64,000 bases of DNA from Ashinkailepas kermadecensis (taxonomy: Eukaryota; Arthropoda; Thecostraca; Neolepadidae): NCBI GenBank assembly GCA_034440615.1, contig JAOTOM010004829.1:430963-494962 (forward strand), in the 5' to 3' direction. Positions 33,068 to 45,434 of the stretch are shown one piece after another. A model generated the notes under the pieces. It did not search any database. It worked only from the letters and a program-made list of their open reading frames with translations, and was not told the DNA's origin. The number at the start of each line of letters is the position of its first letter. Position 1 is the first letter of the stretch. The position numbers and the translations under genes were made by a program.

Positions 33068-35618
33068 GTCGGAGTCCTGAGTCAGAGCCACAGCCGACCA
33101 ACTGACTGATGGTGTGTGATGTAGGGAGCGTGCCGGAGTCCTGAGTCAGAGCCACAGCCGACCAACTGACTGATGGTGTGTGATGTAGGGAAGGTGCCGG
33201 AGTCCTGAGTCAGAGCCACAGCCGACCAACTGACTGATGGTGTGTGATGTAGGGAGCGTGCCGGAGTCCTGAGTCAGAGCCACAGCCGACCAACTGACTG
33301 ATGGTGTGTGATGTAGGGAAGGTGCCGGAGTCCTGAGTCAGAGCCACAGCCGACCAACTGACTGATGGTGTGTGATGTAGGGAAGGTGCCGGAGTCCTGA
33401 GTCAGAGCCACAGCCGACCAACTGACTGATGGTGTGTGATGTAGGGAGCGTGCCGGAGTCCTGAGTCAGAGCCACAGCCGACCAACTGACTGATGGTGTG
33501 TGATGTAGGGAAGGTGCCGGAGTCCTGAGTCAGAGCCACAGCCGACCAACTGACTGATGGTGTGTGATGTAGGGAAGGTGCCGGAGTCCTGAGTCAGAGC
33601 CACAGCCGACCAACTGACTGATGGTGTGTGATGTAGGGAAGGTGCCGGAGTCCTGAGTCAGAGCCACAGCCGACCAACTGACTGATGGTGTGTGATGTAG
33701 GGAAGGTGCCGGAGTCCTGAGTCAGAGCCACAGCCGACCAACTGACTGATGGTGTGTGATGTAGGGAAGGTGCCGGAGTCCTGAGTCAGAGCCACAGCCG
33801 ACCAACTGACTGATGGTGTGTGATGTAGGGAAGGTGCCGGAGTCCTGAGCCAGAGCCACAGCCGACCAACTGACTGATGGTGTGTGATGTAGGGAAGGTG
33901 CCGGAGTCCTGAGTCAGAGCCACAGCCGACCAACTGACTGATGGTGTGTGATGTAGGGAAGGTGCCGGAGTCCTGAGTCAGAGCCACAGCCGACCAACTG
34001 ACTGATGGTGTGTGATGTAGGGAAGGTGCCGGAGTCCTGAGTCAGAGCCACAGCCGACCAACTGACTGATGGTGTGTGATGAAGGGAAGGTGCCGGAGTC
34101 CTGAGTCAGAGCCACAGCCGACCAACTGACTGATGGTGTGTGATGTAGGGAAGGTGCCGGAGTCCTGAGTCAGAGCCACAGCCGACCAACTGACTGATGG
34201 TGTGTGATGTAGGGAAGGTGCCGGAGTCCTGAGTCAGAGCCACAGCCGACCAACTGACTGATGGTGTGTGATGTAGGGAAGGTGCCGGAGTCCTGAGTCA
34301 GAGCCACAGCCGACCAACTGACTGATGGTGTGTGATGTAGGGAAGGTGCCGGAGTCCTGAGTCAGAGCCACAGCCGACCAACTGACTGATGGTGTGTGAT
34401 GTAGGGAGCGTGCCGGAGTCCTGAGTCAGAGCCACAGCCGACCAACTGACTGATGGTGTGTGATGTAGGGAACGTGCCGGAGTCCTGAGTCAGAGCCACA
34501 GCCGACCAACTGACTGATGGTGTGTGATGTAGGGAAGGTGCCGGAGTCCTGAGTCAGAGCCACAGCCGACCAACTGACTGATGGTGTGTGATGTAGGGAG
34601 CGTGCCGGAGTCCTGAGTCAGAGCCACAGCCGACCAACTGACTGATGGTGTGTGATGTAGGGAGCGTGCCGGAGTCCTGAGTCAGATCCACAGCCGACCA
34701 ACTGACTGATGGTGTGTGATGTAGGGAAGGTGCCGGAGTCCTGAGTCAGAGCCACAGCCGACCAACTGACTGATGGTGTGTGATGTAGGGAGCGTGCCGG
34801 AGTCCTGAGTCAGAGCCACAGCCGACCAACTGACTGATGGTGTGTGATGTAGGGAACGTGCCGGAGTCCTGAGTCAGAGCCACAGCCGACCAACTGACTG
34901 ATGGTGTGTGATGTAGGGAAGGTGCCGGAGTCCTGAGTCAGAGCCACAGCCGACCAACTGACTGATGGTGTGTGATGAAGGGAAGGTGCCGGAGTCCTGA
35001 GTCAGAGCCACAGCCGACCAACTGACTGATGGTGTGTGATGTAGGGAAGGTGCCGGAGTCCTGAGTCAGAGCCACAGCCGACCAACTGACTGATGGTGTG
35101 TGATGTAGGGAAGGTGCCGGAGTCCTGAGTCAGAGCCACAGCCGACCAACTGACTGATGGTGTGTGATGTAGGGAGCGTGCCGGAGTCCTGAGTCAGATC
35201 CACAGCCGACCAACTGACTGATGGTGTGTGATGTAGGGAAGGTGCCGGAGTCCTGAGACAGAGCCACAGCCGACCAACTGACTGATGGTGTGTGATGTAG
35301 GGAAGGTGCCGGAGTCCTGAGTCAGAGCCACAGCCGACCAACTGACTGATGGTGTGTGATGTAGGGAAGGTGCCGGAGTCCTGAGTCAGAGCCACAGCCG
35401 ACCAACTGACTGATGGTGTGTGATGTAGGGAGCGTGCCGGAGTCCTGAGTCAGAGCCACAGCCGACCAACTGACTGATGGTGTGTGATGTAGGGAAGGTG
35501 CCGGAGTCCTGAGTCAGAGCCACAGCCGACCAACTGACTGATGGTGTGTGATGTAGGGAACGTGCCGGAGTCCTGAGTCAGAGCCACAGCCGACTAACCG
35601 ACTGATGGTGTGGGGTAC
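33068..35618. repeat. 64-bp minisatellite, about 40 copies (intron 14)
   Basis: Unit contains GGTGCCGGAGTCCTGAGTCA, GAGCCACAGCCGACCAACTG and ACTGATGGTGTGTGATGTAG. Copies differ at very few sites (GGAAGG/GGAGCG/GGAACG), indicating recent amplification or homogenisation. 35,619-36,220 shows only a transposon-end-like GTGGATCTAGGAGGGGG. Confidence 0.96.
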
Positions 35619-36259
35619 AGGACGCGTCACTGACAACAGTCCTGGTGTGTTCTCTGGTCGCAAATTAAACATTATGTGCATACGTCTGGTGTCCATAGCC
35701 TGACAGACAACAGACGCAAATAGAAACAAAACTGCCACTGGTGGATCTAGGAGGGGGAGGGCACTGGGGACATCCCCAAAAGGCCAATTTCTTGCCGACG
35801 TTTTGCACTGAAGTAGCTTTTTTCACAATCTAAAATAATATAATATTTTGGTGTCTTTAGTCTTAAGCAGACTTATTGCATGTCTCAAGCGAACCCATCG
35901 AATATTAACCTTTCAAATCGAAGAATTTCCCGAAATCTGGAGAAATCGAATTGCGCTCCCCCCGCCCCCACCACCACCACACCGGTCGAAACCCACCCGT
36001 CTGGATCTACCAGTGAAGATTGTGATTACTTTCTGAGTGCATAAGCGAAGATTGGTGTGAATTAGTGCTCAACGGACAACGGTGTACACTATGTTGTTCA
36101 GCGAATATTTTGTTTTAATGCCTGCTTAGCTCTGCAAATCAGTCAGCGACCCTCTCAACATGCGGATACAGTGGGTGGGCTCCTCGCAAGGAGTTATATG
36201 GCCATCACTGCCTCCTTGCCATTCAGGACGCCATTATGATCTGCATTGGAAGATTTGGA

Positions 36260-38335
36260 GACTGAGAACTGCGGAGCCGTGACGTGTGTTGTGTCGTCGA
36301 GCCGTGGTGTGTCGTTGGGATGTTGTGGAGCCATGTTGTGGTGTTGTGGAGCCGTGGTGTGTGTTGTGGAACCGTGGTGTGTGTTGTGGAGCCGTGGTGT
36401 ATGTTGTGGTGATGTGGAGCAATGTTGTGTGTTGTGACGCTGTGGAGCCGTGACGTGTGTTGTGTCGTTGTCGAGCCGTGGTGTGTGTTGTGGAGCCGTG
36501 GTGTGTGTTGTGGAGCCGTGGTGTGTGTTGTGGAGCCGTGGTGTGTGTTGTGGTGATGTGGAGCAATGTTGTGTGCTGTGACGCTGTGGAGCGGGTGACG
36601 TGTGTTGTGTCGTTGTCGAGCCGTGGTGTGTGTTGTGGAGCCGTGGTGTGTGTTGTGGTGTTGTGGAGCCGTGGTGTATGTTGTGGTGATGTGGAGCCGT
36701 GGTGTGTGTTGTGACGTTGTAGAGCTGTAATGTGTGTTGTGGAGCCGTGGTGTATGTTGTGATGTTGTGGAGCCGTGGTGTATGTTGTGGCGATGTGGAG
36801 CCGTGGTGTGTGTTGTGGTGATGTGGAGCCGTGGTGTGTGTTGTGGTGTTGTGGAGCCGTGGTGTATGTTGTGGTGATGTGGAGCAGTGGTGTGTGTTGT
36901 GACATTGTAGAGCTGTAATGTGTGTTGTGGAGCCGTGGTGTATGTTATGGTGATGTGGAGCAGTGGTGTGTGTTGTGACATTGTAGAGCTGTAATGTGTG
37001 TTGTGGAGCCGTGGTGTGTGTTGTGGTGATGTGGAGCCGTGGTGTGTGTTGTGCTGATGTGGAGCCGTGGTGTGTGTTGTGGTGATGTGGAGCCGTGGTG
37101 TGTGTTGCGGTGTTGTGGAGCCGTGGTGTATGTTGTGGTGATGTGGAGCAGTGGTGTGTGTTGTGACATTGTAGAGCTGTAATGTGTGTTGTGGAGCCGT
37201 GGTGTGTGTTGCGGTGTTGTGGAGCCGTGGTGTGTGTTGTGACATTGTAGAGCTGTAATGTGTGTTGTGGAGCCGTGGTGTGTGTTGTGGTGTTGTGAAG
37301 CCGTGGTGTGTGTTGTGGTGTTGTGGAGCTGTGGTGTGTGTTGTGACATTGTAGAGCTGTAATGTGTGTTGTGGAGCCGTGGTGTGCGTTGTGGTGTTGT
37401 GGAGCCGTGGTGTGTGTTGTGACATTGTAGAGCTGTAATGTGTGTTGTGGAGCCGTGGTGTGTGCTGTGGTGTTGTGGAGCCGTGGTGTGTGTTGTGACG
37501 TTGTAGAGCTGTAATGTGTGTTGTGGAGCCGTGGTGTGTGTTGTGGTGTTGTGAAGCCGTGGTGTGTGTTGCGGTGTTGTGGAGCCGTGGTGTGTGTTGT
37601 GGTGTTGTGGAGCCGTGGTGTGTGTTGTGACGTTGTAGAGCTGTAATGTGTGTTGTGGAGCCGTGGTGTGTGTTGTGGTGTTGTGGAGCCGTGGTGTGTG
37701 TTGTGACGTTGTAGAGCTGTAATGTGTGTTGTGGAGCCGTGGTGTGTGTTGTGGTGTTGTGGAGCCGTGGTGTGTGTTGTGGTGTTGTGGAGCCGTGGTG
37801 TGTGTTGTGGTGTTGTGGAGCTGTGGTGTGTGTTGTGACATTGTAGAGCTGTAATGTGTGTTGTGGAGCCGTGGTGTGCGTTGTGGTGTTGTGGAGCCGT
37901 GGTGTGTGTTGTGACATTGTAGAGCTGTAATGTGTGTTGTGGAGCCGTGGTGTGTGTTGTGGTGTTGTGGAGCCGTGGTGTGTGTTGTGACGTTGTAGAG
38001 CTGTAATGTGTGTTGTGGAGCCGTGGTGTGTGTTGTGGTGTTGTGAAGCCGTGGTGTGTGTTGCGGTGTTGTGGAGCCGTGGTGTGTGTTGTGGTGTTGT
38101 GGAGCCGTGGTGTGTGTTGTGACGTTGTAGAGCTGTAATGTGTGTTGTGGAGCCGTGGTGTGTGTTGTGGTGTTGTGGAGCCGTGGTGTGTGTTGTGGTG
38201 TTGTGGAGCCGTGGTGTGTGTTGTGGTGTTGTGGAGCCGTGGTGTGTGTTGTGGTGTTGTGGAGCCGTGGTGTGTGTTGTGGTGATGTGGAGCCGTGGTG
38301 TGTGTTGTGGTGATGTGGAGCCGTGGTGTGTGTGT
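36260..38335. repeat. 28-bp GT-rich array with higher-order structure (intron 14)
   Basis: Basic unit GAGCCGTGGTGTGTGTTGTG plus GTGTTGTG, interspersed with a variant GAGCTGTAATGTGTGTTGTG after ACGTTGTA. The mix repeats in blocks. The 756-codon minus-strand frame here is a repeat artefact. Confidence 0.92.
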
Positions 38336-38559
38336 GTTTTCCGTATCACACCGCAGCTGGCCAGCACGTCTTGGCTATGATAGTGCATCGCCAGTGCGAT
38401 CCTGTGCCTCAACCGCAGACTGTCCCACTGACGGGTCCACCGCCATTCGAGAACCATAAGACTGGGGCACATCATAGCCTCCATTGTTCTCAATGTTCAC
38501 AGCTCACGTCCTCTACAGGTGACATGGCCCAGTACATTGCCTTGCCCATCCTGTCGACA

Positions 38560-38953
38560 GGTCCGGCCCCCACAGGTATATAGCCTTGTCCGTCCTGCCT
38601 CCAGGTACGGCCCCCATAGGTATATAGCCTTGTCCTCCTGCCGCCAGGTACGGCCCCTACAGGTATATAGCCTTGTCCGTCTTCTCGCCAGATCTGACCT
38701 CCACAGGTATATAGCCTTGTCCGTCCTGCCGCCAGGTACGGCCTCCGCAGGTATATAGCCTTGTTCGTCCTGCCGTCAGGTCTGACCCCCGCAGGTATCA
38801 GCCTTGTCCGTCTTCTCGCCAGATCTGACCTCCACAGGTATATAGCCTTGTCCGTCCTGCCGTCAGGTCTGATCCCCACAGGTATATAGCCTTGTCCTCC
38901 TGCCGTCAGGTACGGCCTCCGCAGGTATACAGCCTTGTCCGTCCTGCCGCCAG
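38560..38953 (+). repeat. ~43-bp array seeded by the exon 15 acceptor, about nine copies
   Basis: Unit contains GGTATATAGCCTTGTCCGTC and CTGCCGCCAG|GTACGGCC. The copies carry the acceptor and the first five bases of exon 15 (GTACG), and end exactly at the real exon. Confidence 0.9.
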
Positions 38954-39100
38954 GTACGAGACGGAGGAGCCTTCCATCCGGTTTACGGAGCAGCAGCTGG
39001 CCGAGGTGCGCAAGGTCACCATGAGCCACATCATGTGCCAGAACTGTGACGAGGTGGACGCTCTGCAGAGGGCGCTCTTCGACATGCCGCACGACTTCCT
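38954..39100 (+). CDS. Peroxidase exon 15 (end of the catalytic domain)
   Basis: Acceptor CCGCCAG and donor TTCCT|GTGAGT, phase 2 in and out. It completes RFWYET and encodes RFTEQQLAEVRKVTMSHIMC and QRALFDMPHDFL. This is the usual end of the catalytic domain (W.ENP..FT..QL.EIRK..L...IC.N). It is separated from exon 14 by 6.2 kb of repeats. Confidence 0.94.
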
Positions 39101-39522
39101 GTGAGTGTCTGCCGCTCCTCCGCAGTAGGTTCCACTCCGAAGATGCTGGCTTCTGTCTTCACAGTCAATTGATAGTTGCTTACGATGTCTGCCGGGGATA
39201 GACCATCGTAGCATCAATAGCCATCTAGAGGCATACGTTTTGGTGTAGTACGTTGTTGACATGGTGTAGTACGTTGTTGACCTGGTACATACAAAGTGGG
39301 TCGGCTAAACGGCGATGGCAAATCCTGTCAAACACATTTGTATTATTTCTAGACGCTGCCGATAGCGTTTTTGACAGCGAATTGTGTCGGTGCAGTCTAC
39401 ATGTGTACGCAGCTGCTAACAAAACACGCATTAACTATCTGTTACAATCTGCCTGAACGATCACTCATCACGTGAACAGCACTGAAGTGCTGCAATGTCG
39501 CATGTCTTGCAACTCCGCACAG
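39101..39522. other. Intron 15, no feature seen
   Basis: Short intron without arrays apart from a 20-bp duplication (TGGTGTAGTACGTTGTTGAC at 39,241 and 39,261). Confidence 0.7.
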
Positions 39523-39682
39523 GAATCCACGCATTCCGTGCCGCTCAATGCCACGAATGAACCTCGAGCTGTGGAAGGAGGGCAACAACGGCGGCGGCCA
39601 GTGCAGCGTCAACGGCGTCTCCTTCAGCAGAGGCACCACCATCAGCATCAGCCCCTGCACGCGCTGCAGCTGCTCCAATGGG
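39523..39682 (+). CDS. Peroxidase exon 16 (NPRIPC and first half of the VWC-like module)
   Basis: Acceptor CCGCACAG and donor GGG|GTTAGT, phase 2 in and 0 out. It encodes NPRIPCRSMPRMNLELWK and QCSVNGVSFSRGTTIS, ending SPCTRCSCSNG. The NPR.PC ending and the following C-x-G...SPC..C.C pattern match the short VWC-like module seen after the catalytic domain in many invertebrate peroxidases. Confidence 0.9.
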
Positions 39683-40135
39683 GTTAGTGTGGCGTGCGGT
39701 GTAGTTGTAGCTCTGCAAAACTGAAATAGCCAATCGAAAGGCCAGGACCGCTGGCAACCTGGATTCTACTATTGAACATCAGCCTGTGGTGTGTGTTGGT
39801 CCCGAGAGTCACCACGGCATCCTCAGCACACGTATGAGGGAATAACAATCACTGCCAATAGGGTCAGATATAAGATACACAATTACATTTGTGAAGATTG
39901 CTGCATATTCAATAACCGACATGCTACGCTTAGCCATCTGGACTGATGCAAGTACGTGCATTATTCAAGTTACAATTCAATGCACAGTCGTATAATACGT
40001 ATCCAATAATATGCATAATACACATAATACGTATCTAATGCTGCGCTTAATGCGTGGCCAATAATATGCAGGATACGTATGATACTCATCCAATAACAAG
40101 CATAATACGCATAATACGTATCCAATAGCCAAAGG

Positions 40136-41078
<943 letters not shown>

Positions 41079-42153
41079 TAACCCTCACCTGTTGATGCAA
41101 CTTCTTCCGAAGACATTTGAGGTTATGCTCTGAACCGCTCGACTAAGTCAGCTGGATGGTTTGCTTGTTGTAAATGCAGCATCGTCCCGAATTTTTGTAT
41201 TCAAACTGGCCTAAATTATATGACGTAATTGAGCTACCACATCATGAGAAGGGCACCTCGTCTCATTGCGTTTTTCACCGAAGTTGCATATTCCCACAGC
41301 TTCGCGTCGCACAATGATAAAGTGTTCTTTTATTTGCATTATGGTAGCTGACAAATATACTATCATGTTCGGAGAAGTCATTTAATTATACCAGGTCATT
41401 TGGGATCATTGATCTAAGATATTTTTGCGATGTCCTAGTTGTAGGTATGTACATATATGTTGGACTTTTTTTTATCTTGAATTAACATTCAGCAACCTCG
41501 AAGAAATTGAAAATAGTGGTTTTGTAAATATGTGATAATGCTCACCAGTGACGCCATTAACTTCCGCTGGCATGAGCCGTGGCCGGTTCATCTAAGCTGA
41601 CACGTGGTCTATTCATCAGCTAATGATATATCAAATATGACTAGTAAACATGGGTATGTAACCCTGATATTTTGGTCACAGCTTGGAAACTAAGTTTGAA
41701 AACTGCAATACTGTTTTTTTAATGGTCTGTGACCTGACCTGAAAGGTCAAGCTGTCATCCCATTTGGGTTGAGTAGCCGTCACTCTCGGGATATCGTCAC
41801 CGGATGGCTTTTGCTTATTTTGTATAACTCTAACGAGCTCAGCCTTAAAGCACTAAGGGGTTGCAATAAGCCCCTGTGCTGAAGGAGGTGGAAATTGTGT
41901 GCGGGCGAGAGCTATATGTTATATAGGTGTCTACAACAGGTGCCTTCCTATACCTTCCTTACTATTTTCCCTTACCATTTGATAACTGACATCTTTACAC
42001 TGCTATCTTCCCCTGCTGCTTAACAACTTTTTAGGCGATGTTAGAGTTTATATTGCTTCCACCTTCTTGTGTTTCCGCCTTCTTATTGGTTGTTGTATGA
42101 GTTGATGTCTTTGTCGTGAGTTGTATCGTAACGTAACGTTCCTTCTGTTGCAG

Positions 42154-42597
42154 CAAACCAACTGCCAGAGCGTGCGTGTCACCAACTGCCAGCAGCTGGC
42201 AGCCCAGTCGGGCCGGGATGCCGTGCTCGCCGACACCTCGTGCCGCGTCCAGTGTCTCTCCGAGCTGGGCGGCGGCGGAAACGGCGGCGGTAACCGGCCG
42301 GCGCCCTCTCTGAGCCCGCCCCGTCCGGCCACCAACGCCCGCCCACCCCGCCCGCCGGCGTCCGGCTTCCGCTCCCCGCAGCCGCAGCCGCCGCAGCAGC
42401 GGCCGCCACAGCAGCGGCCGCCGCAGCAGCGGCCGCCCCCGCCGCAGCAGAACTTCCAGCCGTCGCCGCAGCAGTTCGGACCGGCGCCACCGCCGCCGCG
42501 ACCTCGACCTCCGTTCCGCGGCGGCGGCGGCGGCGGACCGTTCGGCGGCCTGGGCGCGTTCGGTCTGCAGGGGCTCGGCCGGCTGTTCGGCCTGTAG
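42154..42597 (+). CDS. Peroxidase terminal coding exon 17 (VWC end, Pro/Gln/Gly-rich tail, stop)
   Basis: Acceptor TTCTGTTGCAG, phase 0. It starts QTNCQSVRVTNCQQLAA and continues to DTSCRVQCLSELGG, which completes the Cys-rich module. The rest is a low-complexity tail: a Gly-Asn stretch, a Pro-rich segment, three PPQQR repeats, a PPPP run with Arg, six Gly in a row, then a hydrophobic FGGLGAFGLQGLGRLFGL end and TAG. Composition is very GC-rich, as elsewhere in the gene. The tail is probably disordered. An adhesive or matrix-binding role is only a guess. Confidence 0.92.
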   Translation, partial: QTNCQSVRVTNCQQLAAQSGRDAVLADTSCRVQCLSELGGGGNGGGNRPAPSLSPPRPATNARPPRPPASGFRSPQPQPPQQRPPQQRPPQQRPPPPQQNFQPSPQQFGPAPPPPRPRPPFRGGGGGGPFGGLGAFGLQGLGRLFGL

Positions 42598-44408
42598 GGC
42601 GCCGCCGTCGACGAACGCGTCCGAGTGACTTCGCCGCAGGCGAGACATCGTGACGCGACCTGCACAATAAGTGGAGCTGCACGACGGCTACCAGATGCAG
42701 ACCACAGCCGGGGTCGCTCCCGGCCCCTGGCTGATCACTGAGTGTACATCGCGGACGGGCGGTGGTCAACGACATCGGACGGACCTGCAGCACGTCCCTC
42801 GCCGAGCTCGTCTCGGGCCAAGCGTCAGACCTGCAGGGTCCCACACGTTCTGGAAACATTGAGCCGCGGCGAACCTCCACAGCGCCGTCGGTGGTCTGCG
42901 GCGAACCTCCACAGCGCCGTCGATGGTCCGCGGCGAACTCATTAACGCGGTGGACGCCTTCTCTGCGATCAGAGCGCTAGTGGCCACCGATCTTCGCAAG
43001 TGATCTGAGCTCTAGACGTTCCCGTTCCAAGCACTCAGGCGCTTCTGGTGCCTCAAGCACACAGGCGTTCCTATTACTCGGGCGCTCCACGCCTCGTCCA
43101 CCACTGAAGCGTCCTGGGCGTCGACCTCGTGCGGAGCGAGACCGTCCTGTTTTTTTTTATTCAGTGAGATCGGAGACAGCGAGTGCGTGTGAGTAGCATT
43201 AAGGAGATGGCTGCGCGGCGGTGCGGCCCGGCACCACCACAGTGACAATGGACGGGCAGTCGGCCGGCGCCAGCAGCCATCGGACCCGACATTAATGCTC
43301 AATCATTGTGATAGCTGGGCGAGCGTCGGCGCGGTGTGCCGTGCGCCGCAGGTATGCACCAGTGTGCGAGTGCGCCAGTGTACGAGTGGGCGGGTTTTGT
43401 GTGCGTGCGGTCGTCCTGGGAGGCGCGAGGTGAGGTTGTGTCGTTTGCTTGTTGTCTGCTGCATGTTCAGTAACACGTCGTGAGTAGTTCGCCGCGCCTG
43501 CCCACGTTGGGAGCGCGCGGCGGCGCCCGACAACACCAAGTGCGTGTCCCCGCGGCCATGGTGTAGCTTAGGCCGGTGTTCAGTACGCAAGGAAGTGCCA
43601 GTGAAATGCGCCAGCATTCGTCGAAAACGAATTTTCCTCCGTCAAAAACCTGTCTGAAAACAATCTCGAAAAGGTTTATCACATGCGAATGTAACAACAT
43701 GTTTCTTCGTAAATGCAACGAGTCTACCATTAGTCTATTACAATGCAATGCTGTTTGGTGTGATAGATAATACACGGTCTATATATGCGATGGGCATGTT
43801 TTCATCACTGCATTTAACATACGAAATGCTAACACCGATGATACGCGGCCAAGTCGTTGCTCATCAAATTATGACAAATTCATGAGATTTTGTTAAAGCT
43901 CTTTCACAATAATTGTAATCCTTGTAAACCTTCCAACACCATACATATCTGCACTTCGATACTTTTTATTGACCGGATTGTATGCACCCATGATGGAGCG
44001 CACAGAGTCTATTATGTTAGTATGGCAGAAGAAAGTCAAACCTTGATTTATGCATTTCAAACAGACAGCTCAGGATCAGGATGTTCGTTTTCGAGGGAGG
44101 ACGGCCACGTGGACGGATGAAGTTCTGCTACACCGAAATTTGGTGCAAAATATGCATCCTAAAACTACTCGTGTCACTGGATCTTTTTCGAAGTTCCATT
44201 CAAGCTACTATTCAAACGTTACATCGGCCATTCCATGCCTCCTCCCCTTGGATGAGCCACATAACTGGCCCTGCAATGTTGCAACGCCTTACTGATGACT
44301 ACTAAATGCAACTATTGGAGTGTGTATTTAGCATTCGCCATTGAGACCTTGCAAGGACCACAGATTCGTCGTGTCACCAAACCGCCGACAGAATCGAAAG
44401 ATCGAGTG
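42598..44408. other. Region after the peroxidase stop (3' UTR and intergenic), no gene seen
   Basis: GC-rich to about 43,560. It has a 32-bp repeat (GCGGCGAACCTCCACAGCGC at 42,868 and 42,900). No canonical AATAAA was found near the stop, only AATAAG at 42,666, so the transcript end is undefined. Confidence 0.5.
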
Positions 44409-44993
44409 GTCACATCAGTGGTCGGGTGGCCACGGGAATGGTCGGGTGGCTACAGGAATGGTCGGGTGGCCACAGGACTGGTCGGGTGGCCACAGGAATG
44501 GTCGGGTGGCCACGGGAATGGTCGGGTTGCCACAGGAATGGTCGGGTGGCCACAGGAATGGTCGGGTTGCCACAGGAATGGTCTGGTGGCCACGGGAATG
44601 GTCGGGTGGCCACAGGAATGGTCGGGTGGCCACAGGAATGGTCGGGTGGCCACAGGAATGGTCGGGTGGCCACAGGAATGGTCGCGTGGCCACGGGAATG
44701 GTCGGGTGGCCACAGGAATGGTCGGGTGGCCACAAGAATGGTCGGGTGATCACAGGACTGGTCGGGTGGCCACAGGAATGGTCGGGTGGTCACAGGACTG
44801 GTCGGGTGGCCACAGGAATGGTCGGGTGGCCACAGGACTGGTCGGGTGGCCACAGGAATGGTCGGGTTGCCATAGAAATTGTTGGGTGGCCACAGGAATG
44901 GTCGGGTTGCCATAGAAATGGTTCGGTGGCCACAGGAATCGTCTGGTAACCACGGGAATCGCTGTGTGGCCACAGGAATGGTCGGGTCGTCAT
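44409..44993. repeat. 20-bp minisatellite, about 29 copies
   Basis: Unit GGTGGCCACAGGAATGGTCG. Frames on both strands are open and are artefacts. Confidence 0.93.
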
Positions 44994-45224
44994 TATGCGT
45001 CAGAGCATACCCTCGATGAGAGGGGAGTTAGAGACTCTGGTGGCCGATTGCTCTGCAGTCGAAGCTCGTTTTCTCATGCCGTTGCACTGAAATTGGTTGT
45101 GCAGATGAAATGGCTCATTTATTTACGAAGCAGTTACTATTTAATCACCCATAGAATATCGACAACATTATGCTGCAAGTGGTTTGAAATACGGTGCTGA
45201 ACATTGAAACAATATGCTGCAATA

Positions 45225-45405
45225 CGGTGAACGCTACACCCCTCGTCTGGCCGGCGGTGAACGCTACACCCCTCGTCTGGCCGGCGGTGAACGTTGCACC
45301 TCTCATCTTGCCAACGGTGAACGCTACACCTCTCATTTGGCCGGCGGTGGACGCTGCACCTCTATGTGGCAAATGGAGAACGCTCGCCTCTCGCTTGGCC
45401 GGCAT
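45225..45405. repeat. 30-bp minisatellite, about five to six copies
   Basis: Unit GGTGAACGCTACACCCCTCG plus TCTGGCCGGC. It lies directly beside the 3' end of the LINE. Confidence 0.88.
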
Positions 45406-45434
45406 TCCGATAATCGGCATCGGTGTCCTGACAT

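Noticed and set aside
36223..38493. 756-codon minus-strand open frame (His/Thr/Pro-rich)
   Set aside because: Translation of the 28-bp GT-rich array. The period is not a multiple of three, so the peptide cycles through frames, and no gene structure surrounds it.
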